From Candidatus Acidiferrales bacterium (GTDB lineage: Bacteria; Acidobacteriota; Terriglobia; Acidiferrales; UBA7541), in the NCBI GenBank assembly GCA_031296075.1, contig JARLGK010000222.1, forward strand, positions 1-60,344: DNA of 60,344 nt. The letters run 5' to 3'. The notes under the pieces are model-generated. The model was not told where the DNA came from. It did no database searches and worked only from the letters and a program-made list of their open reading frames with translations. A program made the position numbers and the translations under genes. How positions within the stretch are numbered: position 1 is the stretch's first letter; every line of letters begins with the position of its first letter. Of this stretch, positions 17,107-28,409 are shown in pieces.

Positions 17107-18012
17107 CTATCCCCTAACGGTCAGTACAGGGCACGACGCATGCGCGACCACTTTGTGGGCGGTCGATCGCTCCAGATGCGTCGCCGCGCCAAGACGGCCG
17201 GCGGCATCGCGAACGCCAAGCACGATGATGTCGGCTCCGCGCTCTTTGGACGCCTCAACGATCCTATTCGCCGGCTCCCCAAACTCCACGGCGACTTCGG
17301 GCGGCGAGTTGAGTCCTGCATCCTTCGGAGGAATTTCATAGAGTTGGTGAATGGCCTCAGCCACTGAGATTTCAACCGACCCTGCCTCACGTTCATTTCG
17401 TGCGCCGATCTTCCGTACCACATGCAGCAAGATCAATCGTGCGTTGCCTTTCAGCGCGAGCGAAATGGCGTAGGGTATCGCGGCAGCAGCTTCGGGCGCG
17501 AAATCGGTGGCGAAGAGCACGCGGTGGAATCGCGCGGCGTTGTGGGAACCGCTGAGCACGCCCGGGCCGATGGTTAGGACGGGTACCGGCGAACGCCGGA
17601 AAATTTCCTCGGCGACGGACCCGAGCAGGAACTTCTGCGCACCGGTGCGGCCATGCGTACCAAGCACGATGAGGTCAATGCCATGCTCCCGGATGGCGCG
17701 TTCGACCGGCTCCCAAACACCCGCCCCTCGCTCGACTGCGGTTTCATGCTGCAGGCCTGCGAGCTGCGATTCGACCTTCTTCATTTCAGACAGTGCAACT
17801 TCTTCCTCGGCTTCGATTGCAAGCTCTGTGAGGTCGGGCGTGGTGTAAACATAGGGAGCGGGAATCAGGACGTTGAACGCATACACCTTGGCGCCATACC
17901 CGCGTGCAACCGCCGCCGCGAATGGGAAAGCTGCTTCCGATGGCTCCGAGAAATCCGTGAGGTAAAGAACATTCTTGAATTTTACATCTGCCAGCGCCGC
18001 CGTAGGTTTCAT
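17107..18012 (-). CDS. tandem-domain universal stress protein
   Basis: 301 residues, two UspA domains. The first (about 11-155) has the nucleotide-binding pattern VLGTHGRTGAQKFLLGS followed by VPVLTIGP. In the second (about 160-301) the Gly-rich loop is degenerate (LGVRDAAGRLGAATHLERST), so ATP is probably bound only by the first. The ATG has a strong GGAGGTGA upstream. It is divergent from a second gene of the same layout (18329), and the two share the ending CPVLTVRG. Two GTGA-N6-TCAC palindromes lie 55 and 77 bases (centres) before its start. Confidence 0.92.
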   Translation of the reverse strand: MKPTAALADVKFKNVLYLTDFSEPSEAAFPFAAAVARGYGAKVYAFNVLIPAPYVYTTPDLTELAIEAEEEVALSEMKKVESQLAGLQHETAVERGAGVWEPVERAIREHGIDLIVLGTHGRTGAQKFLLGSVAEEIFRRSPVPVLTIGPGVLSGSHNAARFHRVLFATDFAPEAAAAIPYAISLALKGNARLILLHVVRKIGARNEREAGSVEISVAEAIHQLYEIPPKDAGLNSPPEVAVEFGEPANRIVEASKERGADIIVLGVRDAAGRLGAATHLERSTAHKVVAHASCPVLTVRG

Positions 18013-18060
18013 GGCTCACCTCCGAAGAATAGACCATGCGCCGAAGCGTTCCAGACCGCC

Positions 18061-18074
18061 GTGACGTGTCTCAC
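18061..18074. promoter_or_regulatory. GTGA-N6-TCAC palindrome (site 1)
   Basis: GTGACGTGTCTCAC, centred 55 bases before the minus-strand universal stress gene. It forms a pair with site 2, centres 22 bases apart (two helical turns). Likely operator for the Crp-like regulator encoded at 33861 (inference). Confidence 0.6.
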
Positions 18075-18082
18075 GCCCCGAC

Positions 18083-18096
18083 GTGATGGCCGTCAC
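18083..18096. promoter_or_regulatory. GTGA-N6-TCAC palindrome (site 2)
   Basis: GTGATGGCCGTCAC, partner of site 1. It is centred 77 bases before the start of the minus-strand universal stress gene and about 240 bases before the plus-strand one. Confidence 0.6.
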
Positions 18097-18261
18097 GCAG
18101 CGTTTTTCAAGAGGGCGGATTGCCGGAACGAAACGATAGCAAAGATTTCCAAAGGCGTGCGTGACGCAGGAGACTCTGCGATGAGGCGAGGAACGAAATT
18201 CGCGGGCCGCACAGTTATGACGGTCGCGAGTTTTCTCAGACGTCGTTTGTCACTTGCGTTG

Positions 18262-18275
18262 GTGACGCGCGTCAC
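18262..18275. promoter_or_regulatory. GTGA-N6-TCAC palindrome (site 3)
   Basis: GTGACGCGCGTCAC, a perfect 14-base palindrome centred 60 bases before the plus-strand universal stress gene. An activator bound here with a class II geometry would place the transcript start near 18310, shortly before the Shine-Dalgarno GGAGGT. No clear -35 or -10 hexamer is visible. Confidence 0.6.
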
Positions 18276-18328
18276 AGCACTCACTTACACGATGGGGCTA
18301 ACTGGGAGGGAAGTCACGGAGGTGGCCC

Positions 18329-19219
18329 ATGAAAGCGGTCCAGGCAAGAACGCGAATCCAGCTGAATAATATATTGTTCACGACGGACTTTTCAGCTCCC
18401 GCAGCCCTCGCTGCTCCCTACGCCGGAGCGCTCGCGAAGCGCTACGGGGCAAAACTTTATGCGCTGCACGTTCACGGACCCGTGGTCAACCCGATGACGC
18501 CGCCTGCCAGCTGGCCCGCGCTCGAGCAAGCCGCGGCGATCGGAGAAAACGAGCAAAAGAAAGAACTCGCCAAGACGTTCGCGGGAATCGAGACGACGGT
18601 CCTGATCAAGGAAGGCGCGCTGCTGCCACGCCTGCGAGCACTCATTGCCTCAGACAACATCGACATGATTGTGATGGGGACGCGGGGCCGCTCGGGCGTA
18701 GCAAAGATCTTGCTGGGCTCCGTGGCGGAGGAAGTCCTTCGCCAAGCGACGTGCCCAGTGTTGACAGTCGGTCCTAAAGCACCGGAGATGCCAAAACTCG
18801 GCGAGTTTACAGAGATCGTCTTCGCCACGGACTTCACGAAAGAATCTCTGGCTGCCGCGCCGTACGCGATTTCGCTGGCGCAGGAGTTCCAAGCAAACCT
18901 CACGCTCCTGCATGTAATCGAGAATCCGAAGGTGGGCGAGCTTGTTCGTGCCGAAGAGCTCGAGACCGCTTCCCTAAATCGCCTGCGCGAACTGGTGGGG
19001 CCGGAAACCGAACTCTGGTGCACCCCGCGATTCGAGGTCGAACAAGGCCCCGCAGCGGAAAAGATACTGGATGTTGCTCAGCGAAAACATGCGGACTTGA
19101 TCGTTCTCGGCGTGCGTGGCGCCAGCGGTGTTCCGGGCGCGGCAACTCATTTGCCGATAGCGACGGCGCACAAACTCGTTTCTCACGCAGCGTGCCCGGT
19201 CCTTACTGTGCGAGGATAG
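18329..19219 (+). CDS. tandem-domain universal stress protein
   Basis: 296 residues with two UspA domains (about 10-145 and 155-296). The first has the ATP loop [16 protein letters not shown] and CPVLTVGP. The second has [20 protein letters not shown], a weakened loop, as in its divergent paralogue. Strong Shine-Dalgarno GGAGGT before the ATG. It is followed after 58 bases by a P-type ATPase and then a synthetase-acetyltransferase on the same strand, so these three may form one operon under site 3. Tandem universal stress proteins typically rise under low oxygen or energy stress (family knowledge). Confidence 0.93.
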   Translation: MKAVQARTRIQLNNILFTTDFSAPAALAAPYAGALAKRYGAKLYALHVHGPVVNPMTPPASWPALEQAAAIGENEQKKELAKTFAGIETTVLIKEGALLPRLRALIASDNIDMIVMGTRGRSGVAKILLGSVAEEVLRQATCPVLTVGPKAPEMPKLGEFTEIVFATDFTKESLAAAPYAISLAQEFQANLTLLHVIENPKVGELVRAEELETASLNRLRELVGPETELWCTPRFEVEQGPAAEKILDVAQRKHADLIVLGVRGASGVPGAATHLPIATAHKLVSHAACPVLTVRG

Positions 19220-19277
19220 AGTCGAATCGCGCCAAGGCAAAGAGGATTTTCAGCGGCCAAAGCGGGGAGGACGATCA

Positions 19278-21203
19278 GTGGCGAGCCCGTTCCCCGACTT
19301 GAAAGGGGCAAATCCCGCTAAACGGCAGTCCCTTTCGAAGTCCGATCGGAAGCGAAGGAGTTGGGGCGTCTTCGACCTCCGACCGCCTGCACGCGCGATC
19401 ACGATTCTAGCGGTCGCGGGCATTGCGGCGCACATCCTTTTCCGGTACTTCCTGGGCACACAACGTCTCACATATCTCCTACCCCTCTACGCCGTGCTGG
19501 TCGGCGGCGGCATACCGCTTCTCGTTACGCTACTGAGGAAGGCCGTGGCGCGCGAATTCGGTTCGGATTTGTTGGCCGGGATCTCGATCGTGACCGCGGT
19601 GGTGCAGAGCGAATACCTGGTCGGCTCGATCGTGGTTTTGATGCTTTCAGGCGGCACGGCACTCGAGCAATTTGCAACGCGTCGCGCCACGTCCGTACTT
19701 GACGCACTCGCCAAACGCATGCCTCGAACCGCCCGCCGGAAAATTGGGGAGAATATTTCGGAGGTATCGCTTGAGGCGGTAGCCGTCGGCGACCTATTGG
19801 TCGTCTTCCCGCATGAGATTTGCCCGATTGACGGCGCCGTGGTGGACGGCCACGGAAAGATGGACGAAGCCTACCTTACGGGCGAACCCTTTGAGATATC
19901 GAAGACTCCTGGTTCTCAAGTTCTCTCCGGTGCAATTAACGGCGACTCGGCGCTGACGATTCGCGCGGAGAAACTCGCGGTTGATTCCCGGTATGCGCGA
20001 ATCATGCGGGTCATGCAGGAGACTGAGCAGAGACGGCCCCGGCTGCGTCGCATGGGCGACCGCTTGGGCGCGTGGTACACGCCGATGGCACTGCTGCTTG
20101 CCATCGCGGCCTGGGCGATCTCTCACCAGGCACATCGCTTTCTCGCGGTGCTCGTCGTCGCCACTCCCTGTCCGCTGCTGATTGCGATTCCGGTGGCAGT
20201 AGTTGGCGCAATTTCACTCTGCGCTCGGCGCGGGATCATTATCAAAAATCCAAGCGTCCTGGAGGAAATTGACCAGTGCCAGACTCTCATATTCGACAAG
20301 ACCGGAACGCTGACGTACGGGCGGCCGAAATTGTCGAGCATCGCCTGCGCGCCCGGCTATAGCGAAAACGAAGTGTTGCGATTGGCGGCAAGCCTTGAGG
20401 TCTACTCGAAGCATCCACTTTCGAGCGCAATTCTCGAGGCGGCGCGAACGGCAGGTCTGGCATTCGAGCCCGTTTCCGAAATGAGCGAGCGCCCGGGCGA
20501 GGGTTTGCGAGGAATCGTCGGGGGCCGAGAGATATGGATCACGGGACGTTCCAAATTGGCTGACCGAGAAAGCGCGTTGCCGGCAGCCACAACCGGCTTG
20601 GAGTGTCTCTTATTTCTGGGTGACTCTTGTGCAGCCGCTTTCCATTTTCACGACGCGCCGCGCAAAGACAGCCGCGGCTTTGTCGCCCACCTGAAACCAC
20701 GGCACGCAGTCAGCAAGGTCATGCTCGTTTCCGGGGATCGTGCGTCCGAAGCAACCTACCTGGCAGGACTTGTTGGCATCACGGAGGTACACGCTTCGAA
20801 GACGCCGGAAGAAAAAGTCGCGATCGTACGCGCGGAGACAGGCCGCAAGAAGACACTTTTCGTCGGCGATGGCATCAACGATGCGCCAGCGATGCAGGCG
20901 GCTACCGTTGGCGTGGCTTTTGGAGTCAGCAATGACGTCACCTCGGAAGCCGCTGATGCGGTCCTTCTGGAAGCTTCCCTTGGAAAGGTCGATGAACTGA
21001 TGCACATCGGCCGCCGTATGCGAAACATCGCGCTGCAAAGCGCAATAGGAGGCATGGCCCTCAGCCTGCTGGGGATGCTGGCGGCGGCGCTTGGTTATCT
21101 TCCGCCCATCGAGGGTGCGATCGCTCAGGAAGTGATTGATCTCCTGGCAGTATTAAACGCCATCCGAATTGTCATACCTCTCGAAGTTCTTACAGATTTC
21201 TAA
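19278..21203 (+). CDS. heavy-metal-type (P1B) P-type ATPase
   Basis: 641 residues; GTG start with GGAGG seven bases upstream. Motifs in order: actuator TGEPFEIS, the membrane motif [17 protein letters not shown] (the CP pair of metal-transport P1B pumps), phosphorylation site [12 protein letters not shown], nucleotide-domain SKHPLSSAI, hinge [10 protein letters not shown]. There is no N-terminal CxxC or His-rich metal-binding domain, and membrane helices start at about residue 38. The closest well-known type is a Zn/Cd/Pb or Co pump, but the metal is not determined. It is placed in the universal stress / acetyl-phosphate island, like metal ATPases in hypoxia regulons elsewhere. Confidence 0.88.
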   Translation: MASPFPDLKGANPAKRQSLSKSDRKRRSWGVFDLRPPARAITILAVAGIAAHILFRYFLGTQRLTYLLPLYAVLVGGGIPLLVTLLRKAVAREFGSDLLAGISIVTAVVQSEYLVGSIVVLMLSGGTALEQFATRRATSVLDALAKRMPRTARRKIGENISEVSLEAVAVGDLLVVFPHEICPIDGAVVDGHGKMDEAYLTGEPFEISKTPGSQVLSGAINGDSALTIRAEKLAVDSRYARIMRVMQETEQRRPRLRRMGDRLGAWYTPMALLLAIAAWAISHQAHRFLAVLVVATPCPLLIAIPVAVVGAISLCARRGIIIKNPSVLEEIDQCQTLIFDKTGTLTYGRPKLSSIACAPGYSENEVLRLAASLEVYSKHPLSSAILEAARTAGLAFEPVSEMSERPGEGLRGIVGGREIWITGRSKLADRESALPAATTGLECLLFLGDSCAAAFHFHDAPRKDSRGFVAHLKPRHAVSKVMLVSGDRASEATYLAGLVGITEVHASKTPEEKVAIVRAETGRKKTLFVGDGINDAPAMQAATVGVAFGVSNDVTSEAADAVLLEASLGKVDELMHIGRRMRNIALQSAIGGMALSLLGMLAAALGYLPPIEGAIAQEVIDLLAVLNAIRIVIPLEVLTDF

Positions 21204-21277
21204 CGTGCAAGCCTGGCCGCCCTCTCGTAAGATTCGGAGAACATGGACTGCTCGATGACGCGAAAGGCTACGGGACG

Positions 21278-23974
21278 ATGAGTCGTCGCACGGCTTTCGA
21301 GTCTTTCTATACGCCCGATTCCGTCGCTGTAATTGGCGCTTCGGACCGGAAAGGGACCGTCGGGCGAACGGTCGTGGCCAACCTGTGCAACGGAAAATTC
21401 CAGGGAAGGGTTTACGCGGTCAATCCCAAGCGATCGGAGATCCTCGGCCTTCGTTGTTACGCGAATATCGCGGCGGTTCCCGAAAAAGTGGACCTTGTCG
21501 TCGTGGTGACGCCGGCGCCGACGGTTCCTGGTGTGATCCGCGAGTGCGTTGATGCGAGGGCGCGATCGGCTATCGTTATCTCCGCCGGGTTCAAAGAACG
21601 AGGTCCCGAAGGAGCGGAACTCGAGCGCCAGATTCGAGCGGAACTTCGCCGGGGCGAGATGCGCCTAGTCGGACCGAACTGCCTCGGAATGATGAATCCG
21701 GGTCTGGGGCTCAACGCGACCTTCGCGCGGGACATCGCGCAGCCGGGGAATGTGGCGTTTCTCAGCCAGAGTGGAGCCCTGCTGACGGCGATTCTGGATT
21801 GGAGTTTTCAGGCAAATGTCGGATTCAGCGCGGTCGTTTCGACCGGCTCGATGCTGGACGTGAGCTGGGGAGACTTGATTTCGTATTTCGGAGAGGACTC
21901 GCAGACACAGAGCATTCTGCTTTACATGGAATCCATCGGGGATGCGCGTTCCTTCCTTTCCGCGGCTCGCGAGGTGGCGCTCACTAAGCCGATTATCGTG
22001 ATCAAGGCGGGGCGTTCGGAAGTGGCATCGCACGCCGCAAGCTCGCATACGGGCGCGCTGACGGGCAACGATGAGGTCTTCGATGCAGCATTCCGCCGGT
22101 GCGGTGGATTGAGAGTCCAAAACATTTCGGACCTGTTTTACATGGCGGAAGTTTTCGGCAAGCAGCCGCGCCCGAACGGACCGCGGCTGACAATCTTGAC
22201 GAATGCGGGAGGCCCCGCGGTTCTGGCCACGGACGCGCTGATCGCGACGGGAGGACAAATCGCTCCTGTTTCGAAGGAATCCATGGATGCACTCGACGGA
22301 ATTCTCCCATCGCATTGGAGCCACAACAACCCAATTGACATCCTTGGCGATGCCGATCCGGAGCGATATGCCCGCGCGCTGGAAATCGCGGTCAAAGACC
22401 CCAATAGCGATGGCTTGCTGGTAATTCTGGCTCCGCAAGGTATGACAGACCCTGCGCGCGTTGCTGAACGGCTGGCCCCGCATGCAAAGACAAAGGGTAA
22501 ACCGGTGCTGGCGAGCTGGATGGGCGGCAAGAGCGTTGCGGAAGGCGAGGCGATTCTCAACAAAGCCGGAATTCCCACGTTCGCCTATCCGGATACCGCG
22601 GCCCGCGCGTTCAATTACATGTGGCGCTACAGCTACAACATTCGCGGACTCTATGAAACGCCCTCTGCTACCGATCAGCCGGAAGCGGGGGAACCAATCC
22701 GCCGGAAGGTGGACGAGATTCTCGGGCGAGTGATGGCCGCGGGCCGCACGCTGTTGACGGAAGTGGAATCGAAGGAAGTGCTGGCGCTCTACGACATCCC
22801 CACAACGCCGACAAGCGTGGCGCGAAGTGCCGAGGAAGCCGTCGCGCTCGCGCGCGGAATCGGATTTCCAGTCGTGGTGAAAATTCACTCGGAAACGATT
22901 ACCCACAAGACGGACGTGGGCGGCGTGAAACTGAATCTGCAGAACGAAGATGCGGTTCGGCAGGCATATCAAGCGATTCACACTTCTGTATCGGCCAAGG
23001 CTGGCGTGAAAGCGTTTCTGGGCGTTACGGTTCAGCCGATGGTGCGACTGGACGGCTACGAACTTATCTTGGGGAGTTCCGTCGACGCGCAATTCGGCCC
23101 GGTGATTCTGTTCGGCTCCGGAGGGCAGCTCGTCGAGGTATATCGCGACCGGGCACTCGCGCTGCCGCCCTTGAATACAACTTTGGCGGAGCGGCTCATG
23201 GAGCAAACGCGAATCTTCGAGGCGTTGAAGGGGGTGCGGGGCCGCGCGGCCGTGAATATCGGCGCGCTCGAACAAATCCTGGTGCGGTTTAGCCAGCTCG
23301 TCGTGGAACACCGCCGGATCAAAGAGATCGACATTAATCCACTTCTGGCATCGCCGGACCGTTTGCTGGCTCTGGACGCGCGAATTGTGCTTCACGGCCC
23401 AGCCGTGGCGGACGATAGTCTTCCGTTTTCAGCCATCCGGCCCTACCCGGCTCAATACGTTGCCAGCTGGAAAATGAAGGACGGTACAGAGATTCTGCTC
23501 CGGCCAATTCGCCCAGAAGATGAGCCGCTCATCGTGAAATTCCACGCGACGCTTTCCGACCAAAGCGTCTTCTTGCGGTACTTTCACATGGAGAAACTGA
23601 GCTCTCGCGTGGCCCACGAACGGCTGATCAGGAAGTGTTTCGTCGACTACGACCGCGAAATGGCGATCGTTGCGGACCACGTCGTGCCGGAGACCGGCCA
23701 ACACGAGTTGGTCGCGGTCGGCCGATTGACGAAGTCACTCACTGCCCAGGAGGGAGAGGTGGCCGTACTTGTAACCGACAGCTACCAGCATCGCGGTTTG
23801 GGGGCGGAATTACTGCGGAGGTTGATCCAAGTAGGCCGCGACGAAAAACTTCAAGAGCTTGTTGCCAGCATACTTCCCGAAAACACGGCGATGTGGTCCC
23901 TGGCGAATCGCTACGGCTTCCAGCTTCGCAAGTCAGACGACCCGAGCGTCATGGTCGGCATATTGCGCCTGTAA
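21278..23974 (+). CDS. ADP-forming acyl-CoA synthetase fused to GNAT acetyltransferase (Pat-like)
   Basis: 898 residues. Order: CoA-binding domain (1-130, [15 protein letters not shown]), succinyl-CoA-ligase-like domain ([12 protein letters not shown] near 131), the loop [11 protein letters not shown] with His257, an ATP-grasp domain (about 480-700, [20 protein letters not shown]), then a GNAT domain (about 725-898, [16 protein letters not shown] to [20 protein letters not shown]). This is the Pat/Acs-acetyltransferase layout, which acetylates lysines of metabolic enzymes. The histidine phosphorylated in active ADP-forming synthetases is kept, so catalysis of acetyl-CoA to acetate with ATP formation is also possible. 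Lies between the P-type ATPase and, convergently, ackA. Confidence 0.9.
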   Translation: MSRRTAFESFYTPDSVAVIGASDRKGTVGRTVVANLCNGKFQGRVYAVNPKRSEILGLRCYANIAAVPEKVDLVVVVTPAPTVPGVIRECVDARARSAIVISAGFKERGPEGAELERQIRAELRRGEMRLVGPNCLGMMNPGLGLNATFARDIAQPGNVAFLSQSGALLTAILDWSFQANVGFSAVVSTGSMLDVSWGDLISYFGEDSQTQSILLYMESIGDARSFLSAAREVALTKPIIVIKAGRSEVASHAASSHTGALTGNDEVFDAAFRRCGGLRVQNISDLFYMAEVFGKQPRPNGPRLTILTNAGGPAVLATDALIATGGQIAPVSKESMDALDGILPSHWSHNNPIDILGDADPERYARALEIAVKDPNSDGLLVILAPQGMTDPARVAERLAPHAKTKGKPVLASWMGGKSVAEGEAILNKAGIPTFAYPDTAARAFNYMWRYSYNIRGLYETPSATDQPEAGEPIRRKVDEILGRVMAAGRTLLTEVESKEVLALYDIPTTPTSVARSAEEAVALARGIGFPVVVKIHSETITHKTDVGGVKLNLQNEDAVRQAYQAIHTSVSAKAGVKAFLGVTVQPMVRLDGYELILGSSVDAQFGPVILFGSGGQLVEVYRDRALALPPLNTTLAERLMEQTRIFEALKGVRGRAAVNIGALEQILVRFSQLVVEHRRIKEIDINPLLASPDRLLALDARIVLHGPAVADDSLPFSAIRPYPAQYVASWKMKDGTEILLRPIRPEDEPLIVKFHATLSDQSVFLRYFHMEKLSSRVAHERLIRKCFVDYDREMAIVADHVVPETGQHELVAVGRLTKSLTAQEGEVAVLVTDSYQHRGLGAELLRRLIQVGRDEKLQELVASILPENTAMWSLANRYGFQLRKSDDPSVMVGILRL

Positions 23975-24030
23975 CAAAATTCAATTCCGCGCTCACTCTC
24001 GCGTTCAGGCTTCACCTGGCTCAGGATTGG

Positions 24031-25248
24031 CTAACCGCCCACTTTTGTGGATAGGAGTTTCCAGGCTGCTTTCGCCATCGCCCAGTCTTCCTGAGCGCGG
24101 ACGACGAATACCCGGACGGCCGAATCGGATTGGGAGATGTCTCGATCCTGGGATGGTTGCGCATTCTTTACGGAATCAAGCTCGACACCCAGAAAGCCGA
24201 ATTTGGCGCAAGCTTCGGCGCGCACCTCCGGTGAGTTTTCGCCAATCCCTGCGGTGAAGACCAAGGCATCAATTCCACCGAGTGTTGCGATCATCGCGCC
24301 AATACACGACCGCAAACGGTGAACGAAGATCTCGAAGGCAAGTTTGGCGCGCGGGTGGCCTTCTTTCATCGCATTCACGATTTCGCGCATGTCGCCCGAA
24401 ATTCCCGAGATTGCGAGCAAGCCGGATTTGCGATTCAGCAATTCATCGAGTTGGGCGCCCGTGAAGCCCTGGCGCATCAAGTAGGTCAGAATGCCGGGAT
24501 CGAGCGATCCGGATCGCGTCCCCATCATCAGACCTTCCAGGGGCGTGAATCCCATGGTCGTGTCCACGCTTTGTCCGGCGTGAACTGCCGCCAACGAGCA
24601 TCCATTACCCAGGTGGCAAGTCACAATTTTCAACGAGCCCAATTCCCCGCTGAGCAGCTGAGCCGCGCGCTCGGCGCAATATTGATGGTTGATCCCATGA
24701 AATCCGTAACGTCGAATGCCCCGTGCCAGCCATTCGTACGGCCCTGGGTATACGTATGCGGGCTCCGGCAGGCTGCTGTGAAACCCGGTGTCGAAGACGG
24801 CTACTTGAGGAACGGAACCAAATCGTTTCTCGATGAACTCGATTCCGTCCAGCTCGACGGAATTATGGAGCGGCGCGAGAGACGCCATGCGCGCGATGGC
24901 GGTCTTCACTTCGGGAGTGATCAAGGCAGGGTCTTTGAATTCCGACCCGCCGTTCACGATGCGATGAGCGACCACATCGACCGCGGAGGGTGCTGCGACT
25001 GCTTGCGCCTTTTGCGACCAAAGATTGTCGAGCAGCTGCGCGACAGAGCTGGTGCCCTGCTGGACTTTGATGGAGTCCTCGAAGGTCGCTCCCCGCGAGT
25101 CCTTCGCGCGTATTTCAGCCTGATCGCCATCCAACTGAATCCTGCCTTCCCACAACGGCACAGATGGATGTTCGGGCAGTACACTTTCGATCCTGTAAAG
25201 GCAGGTTTTCTGGCTGCTCGAACCAGCGTTGAGAACGAGGATCTTCAT
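24031..25248 (-). CDS. ackA: acetate kinase
   Basis: 405 residues. It converts acetyl phosphate and ADP to acetate and ATP. Seen motifs: KILVLNAGSSSQKTCLY at the start, VFDTGFHSSLPEPAYVYPGP, RRYGFHGINHQYCAERA, TMGFTPLEGLMMGTRSGSLD and FTAGIGENSPEVRAEA, all standard for the family. The ATG lies three bases after the phosphoketolase stop codon, so the two are surely one operon: phosphoketolase supplies the acetyl phosphate. Propionate kinase is an alternative only by substrate, not by context. Confidence 0.95.
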   Translation of the reverse strand: MKILVLNAGSSSQKTCLYRIESVLPEHPSVPLWEGRIQLDGDQAEIRAKDSRGATFEDSIKVQQGTSSVAQLLDNLWSQKAQAVAAPSAVDVVAHRIVNGGSEFKDPALITPEVKTAIARMASLAPLHNSVELDGIEFIEKRFGSVPQVAVFDTGFHSSLPEPAYVYPGPYEWLARGIRRYGFHGINHQYCAERAAQLLSGELGSLKIVTCHLGNGCSLAAVHAGQSVDTTMGFTPLEGLMMGTRSGSLDPGILTYLMRQGFTGAQLDELLNRKSGLLAISGISGDMREIVNAMKEGHPRAKLAFEIFVHRLRSCIGAMIATLGGIDALVFTAGIGENSPEVRAEACAKFGFLGVELDSVKNAQPSQDRDISQSDSAVRVFVVRAQEDWAMAKAAWKLLSTKVGG

Positions 25249-25251
25249 ACC

Positions 25252-27654
25252 CTAGAAAGGCCACTTCCAGTCCTTGATTTCAGGCATATCGTCCCCATGC
25301 TCACGGATGTACTCCTTGTGCTCGACGAGTTTGTTTCGCACGAATTGCTTAAAGTGTCCACTTACACCCTGTAGCCGGGGCACGCGGTCCACCACGTCGC
25401 TCGCCAAGTGAAAACGGTCAAGATCGTTCAGTACGGTCATATCGAACGGAGTCGTCGTAGTTCCCTCTTCTTTGTATCCACGGACATGGAGATTGTCGTG
25501 ATTCTTGCGGCGGTAGGTGAGCCTGTGAATCAGCATCGGATATCCGTGATAGGCAAATATGATCGGCTTATCGGTTGTAAACATCGAATCAAAATCGCTG
25601 TCCGAAATCCCGTGAGGATGTTCGCTCGAAGGTTGGAGCGTCATTAAGTCCACCACGTTGACGACCCGTATCTTGATATCCGCAAAATGCTGGCGTAGCA
25701 GATCCACGGCCGCAAGAGTCTCGAGGGTTGGAACGTCTCCGGCGCAGGCCATCACGACATCCGGCTCACCTCCGTCGTCCGTGCAAGCCCAATCCCAAAT
25801 TCCGAGTCCGGCGGTGCAGTGCTCGATCGCGGATTTCATGTCGAGCCACTGCAAAGCAGGCTGTTTCCCGGCAACAATCACATTCACGTAATTGCGGCTG
25901 CGCAGACAGTGATCGGCAACGGAGACCAGCGTGTTTGCGTCAGGAGGCAGGTACACGCGAACGACGTCGGCCTTCTTGTTGACGACGTGATCGATGAATC
26001 CGGGGTCCTGATGAGAGAAGCCATTGTGGTCCTGGCGCCAGACGTGCGAGGTGAGGAGGTAGGTCAAAGAAGCAATGGGGCGGCGCCAAGCGATCTTTCG
26101 CGTAACCTTGAGCCATTTCGCGTGCTGATTGAACATCGAGTCCACAATGTGAATGAAGGCCTCGTAACAGGAGAAGAATCCGTGGCGACCCGTCAGCAGA
26201 TAACCCTCGAGCCAACCCTGGCACATGTGCTCGCTCAGGACCTCCATCACGCGGCCATTCGGCGAAAGATGTTCGTCAGTGGCCAGAAGCGGCTCCATGA
26301 AGACTTTGTCAGTTACCTCGAATAAGGCGTCGAGGCGATTAGAAGCAGTTTCATCGGGCCCCCAGACGCGGAAATTTCTGGCGTCGGCGTTCAGTTTCAT
26401 AACGTCGCGCAAGAGATTTCCAAGGACCCTAGTCGATTCTTCGATCTCGGTTCCTGGTTTTGTCACTTTGACCGCATAGTCCCGGAAATCAGGCATGACG
26501 AGATCGCGGAGAAGCAGTCCCCCGTTCGCGTGGGGATTCGCGCCCATGCGACGTTCGCCTGTGGGTGCCAGCTCAGCAAGCTCCGAAATTAGTCTCCCGT
26601 GCTTATCGAAGAGCTCTTCCGGCTTGTAGCTCTTCATCCAATCTTCCAGGATCTTCACGTGGCCCGGCTTCGACGCGAAATCTGTAACGGGAACCTGATG
26701 CGCGCGCCAAGTGCCCTCGACCGGCTTCCCATCAACCACCTTTGGCCCTGTCCATCCTTTCGGTGTTCGCAGGATGATCATGGGCCAGATCGGCCGAGTG
26801 GTAGATTGGCCGGCGCGCGCGGCGGTTTGAATCGAGCGGATTTCGCCGATGATCGTATCGAGCGTGCGCGCCATGAGCTGGTGCATGATCTCTGGCTCAT
26901 GCCCTTCGACGAAATACGGTTTGTAGCCGTAGCCGGTGAAGAGCTGAGTTAACTCGGTGTCCGTCATGCGGCCCGGGATGGTCGGATTCGCGATCTTGTA
27001 GCCATTCAGGTGCAGGATGGGGATCACGGCGCCATCATTCACGGGATTCAAGAACTTGTTCGAGTGCCAACTGGCGGCAAGCGGGCCGGTTTCGGATTCA
27101 CCATCGCCGACCACGCAGCAGACCACGAGATCCGGGTTATCAAACGCGGCGCCATAGGCGTGCGCGAGGGAATACCCGAGCTCCCCGCCTTCATGGATCG
27201 AGCCGGGAGTTTCCGGCGCGACATGGCTCGGGACACCTCCCGGGAAGGAGAACTGCTTGAACAGCTTCTGAATCCCTTCTTCGGTTTGCGAAATCTGGGG
27301 ATAGAATTCGCTGTAAGTGCCTTCCAGAAACGTGTTCGCGACCAGCCCGGGCCCGCCGTGGCCGGGGCCTGCCACGTAGATGACATTCAGGTCGAGTTTC
27401 TTGATCAGCCGATTGAAGTGAAGATAGATGAAATTTAGCCCAGGCGTCGTGCCCCAATGGCCCAAAAGCCGTGGCTTGATGTGTTCGAGCTTGAGGGGCT
27501 CCCGCAAAAGAGGATTGGCGTAGAGATATATTTGCCCGGCCGAGAGGTAGTTTGCGGCACGCCAATAGGCATGCATCTTGCGCAACTCTTCCGCGGATAA
27601 AGGCTGGTTAGACTGAGAGCGACTCGTCGAACCTATAAACGATGCAGAGGCCAT
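25252..27654 (-). CDS. xfp: phosphoketolase
   Basis: 800 residues, the usual length. This thiamine-diphosphate enzyme splits xylulose-5-phosphate (often also fructose-6-phosphate) into acetyl phosphate and an aldose phosphate. Motifs: [74 protein letters not shown], and in the second half [19 protein letters not shown] and [14 protein letters not shown]. It precedes ackA by three bases and follows the CBS-domain gene after about 170 bases. Together with ackA it yields ATP without respiration. Confidence 0.96.
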   Translation of the reverse strand: MASASFIGSTSRSQSNQPLSAEELRKMHAYWRAANYLSAGQIYLYANPLLREPLKLEHIKPRLLGHWGTTPGLNFIYLHFNRLIKKLDLNVIYVAGPGHGGPGLVANTFLEGTYSEFYPQISQTEEGIQKLFKQFSFPGGVPSHVAPETPGSIHEGGELGYSLAHAYGAAFDNPDLVVCCVVGDGESETGPLAASWHSNKFLNPVNDGAVIPILHLNGYKIANPTIPGRMTDTELTQLFTGYGYKPYFVEGHEPEIMHQLMARTLDTIIGEIRSIQTAARAGQSTTRPIWPMIILRTPKGWTGPKVVDGKPVEGTWRAHQVPVTDFASKPGHVKILEDWMKSYKPEELFDKHGRLISELAELAPTGERRMGANPHANGGLLLRDLVMPDFRDYAVKVTKPGTEIEESTRVLGNLLRDVMKLNADARNFRVWGPDETASNRLDALFEVTDKVFMEPLLATDEHLSPNGRVMEVLSEHMCQGWLEGYLLTGRHGFFSCYEAFIHIVDSMFNQHAKWLKVTRKIAWRRPIASLTYLLTSHVWRQDHNGFSHQDPGFIDHVVNKKADVVRVYLPPDANTLVSVADHCLRSRNYVNVIVAGKQPALQWLDMKSAIEHCTAGLGIWDWACTDDGGEPDVVMACAGDVPTLETLAAVDLLRQHFADIKIRVVNVVDLMTLQPSSEHPHGISDSDFDSMFTTDKPIIFAYHGYPMLIHRLTYRRKNHDNLHVRGYKEEGTTTTPFDMTVLNDLDRFHLASDVVDRVPRLQGVSGHFKQFVRNKLVEHKEYIREHGDDMPEIKDWKWPF

Positions 27655-27823
27655 GCGGGCGCACCCCCCCTAGGAGGTCTATCGGCGCTCGTCGCGGGAT
27701 AGATCAGCAGAAAACATCATACCCCACCAGCTCTCATTGCAACGTGAACGGCCGGTTACCACCATTCGCCTTGCGCTCTTCCAGGGGCGCGCCGGGGAAG
27801 CAGGAGAAAAACCTATCACGCCG

Positions 27824-28309
27824 TCAGGCCGCAACGCCCTTCTTCACGAGTTGCGGAAGCTGCGGAGCATACAGTTTCTTGAGTGTCACCGCGACGTCGT
27901 CGAAGGAGAGCTCGGTATGCTTACCCGAGATGCGCGGCTCGGCGTGGAGGGTCACATCGTCCATCGAGAGGATTCCCTCGAGCTTGCCTTCCGCATTGAT
28001 CACGGGCAGGCGGCGAACCTGCTGTTGCGCCATGGTGGCCAGTGCGCTTTGAATCTCGTCGCCCGGTTTGCAAGAAAACAGTTTTCCCGAGACCACATCG
28101 GCGATCGTTATTTCCCCCGGCAATCGATTCCGCGTTCCCAGGGCTATGCAGAGGTCCCGGTCCGTCACCACACCAACCACTTGGTTCTTTGCATTTACGA
28201 CGGGAAGCATCCCGCAGTTGCGATTCCATAGGATTTCAATCGCGGTTCCCAGATTCATTCCCAAGCTGCAAGTAGCCGGCGTCCTCATCATCACGTCTTG
28301 AACTTTCAT
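27824..28309 (-). CDS. paired-CBS-domain protein
   Basis: 161 residues with two CBS motifs. The first is about 1-58 (MKVQDVMMRTPATCSL, GMLPVVNAKNQVVGVVTDRD); the second is about 72-130 (VVSGKLFSCKPGDEIQSALA, VRRLPVINAEGKLEGILSMD). CBS pairs bind adenine nucleotides and sense energy state. Stand-alone pairs such as mycobacterial Hrp1 belong to hypoxia regulons. A strong Shine-Dalgarno (GAGAGGAAAA) precedes the ATG. It may be co-transcribed with xfp-ackA downstream and with the small gene at 28565 upstream. Confidence 0.9.
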   Translation of the reverse strand: MKVQDVMMRTPATCSLGMNLGTAIEILWNRNCGMLPVVNAKNQVVGVVTDRDLCIALGTRNRLPGEITIADVVSGKLFSCKPGDEIQSALATMAQQQVRRLPVINAEGKLEGILSMDDVTLHAEPRISGKHTELSFDDVAVTLKKLYAPQLPQLVKKGVAA

Positions 28310-28409
28310 TTTTCCTCTCCTCTCAGCAGTCCACGAAGCCTCGGGCGATTCGAGTTACGGCACGCGCAGCAATCTACGGAGACTTCGTCTACACCAATCC
28401 AATCACTGG

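Noticed and set aside
21665-23395. 576-codon minus-strand frame
   Set aside because: Antisense shadow of the synthetase-acetyltransferase gene; no recognisable domain.
27655-27823. GTGAACGGCCGGTTAC before xfp as a further Crp-type site
   Set aside because: Half-sites are eight bases apart and the second reads TTAC, so it does not fit the N6 motif.
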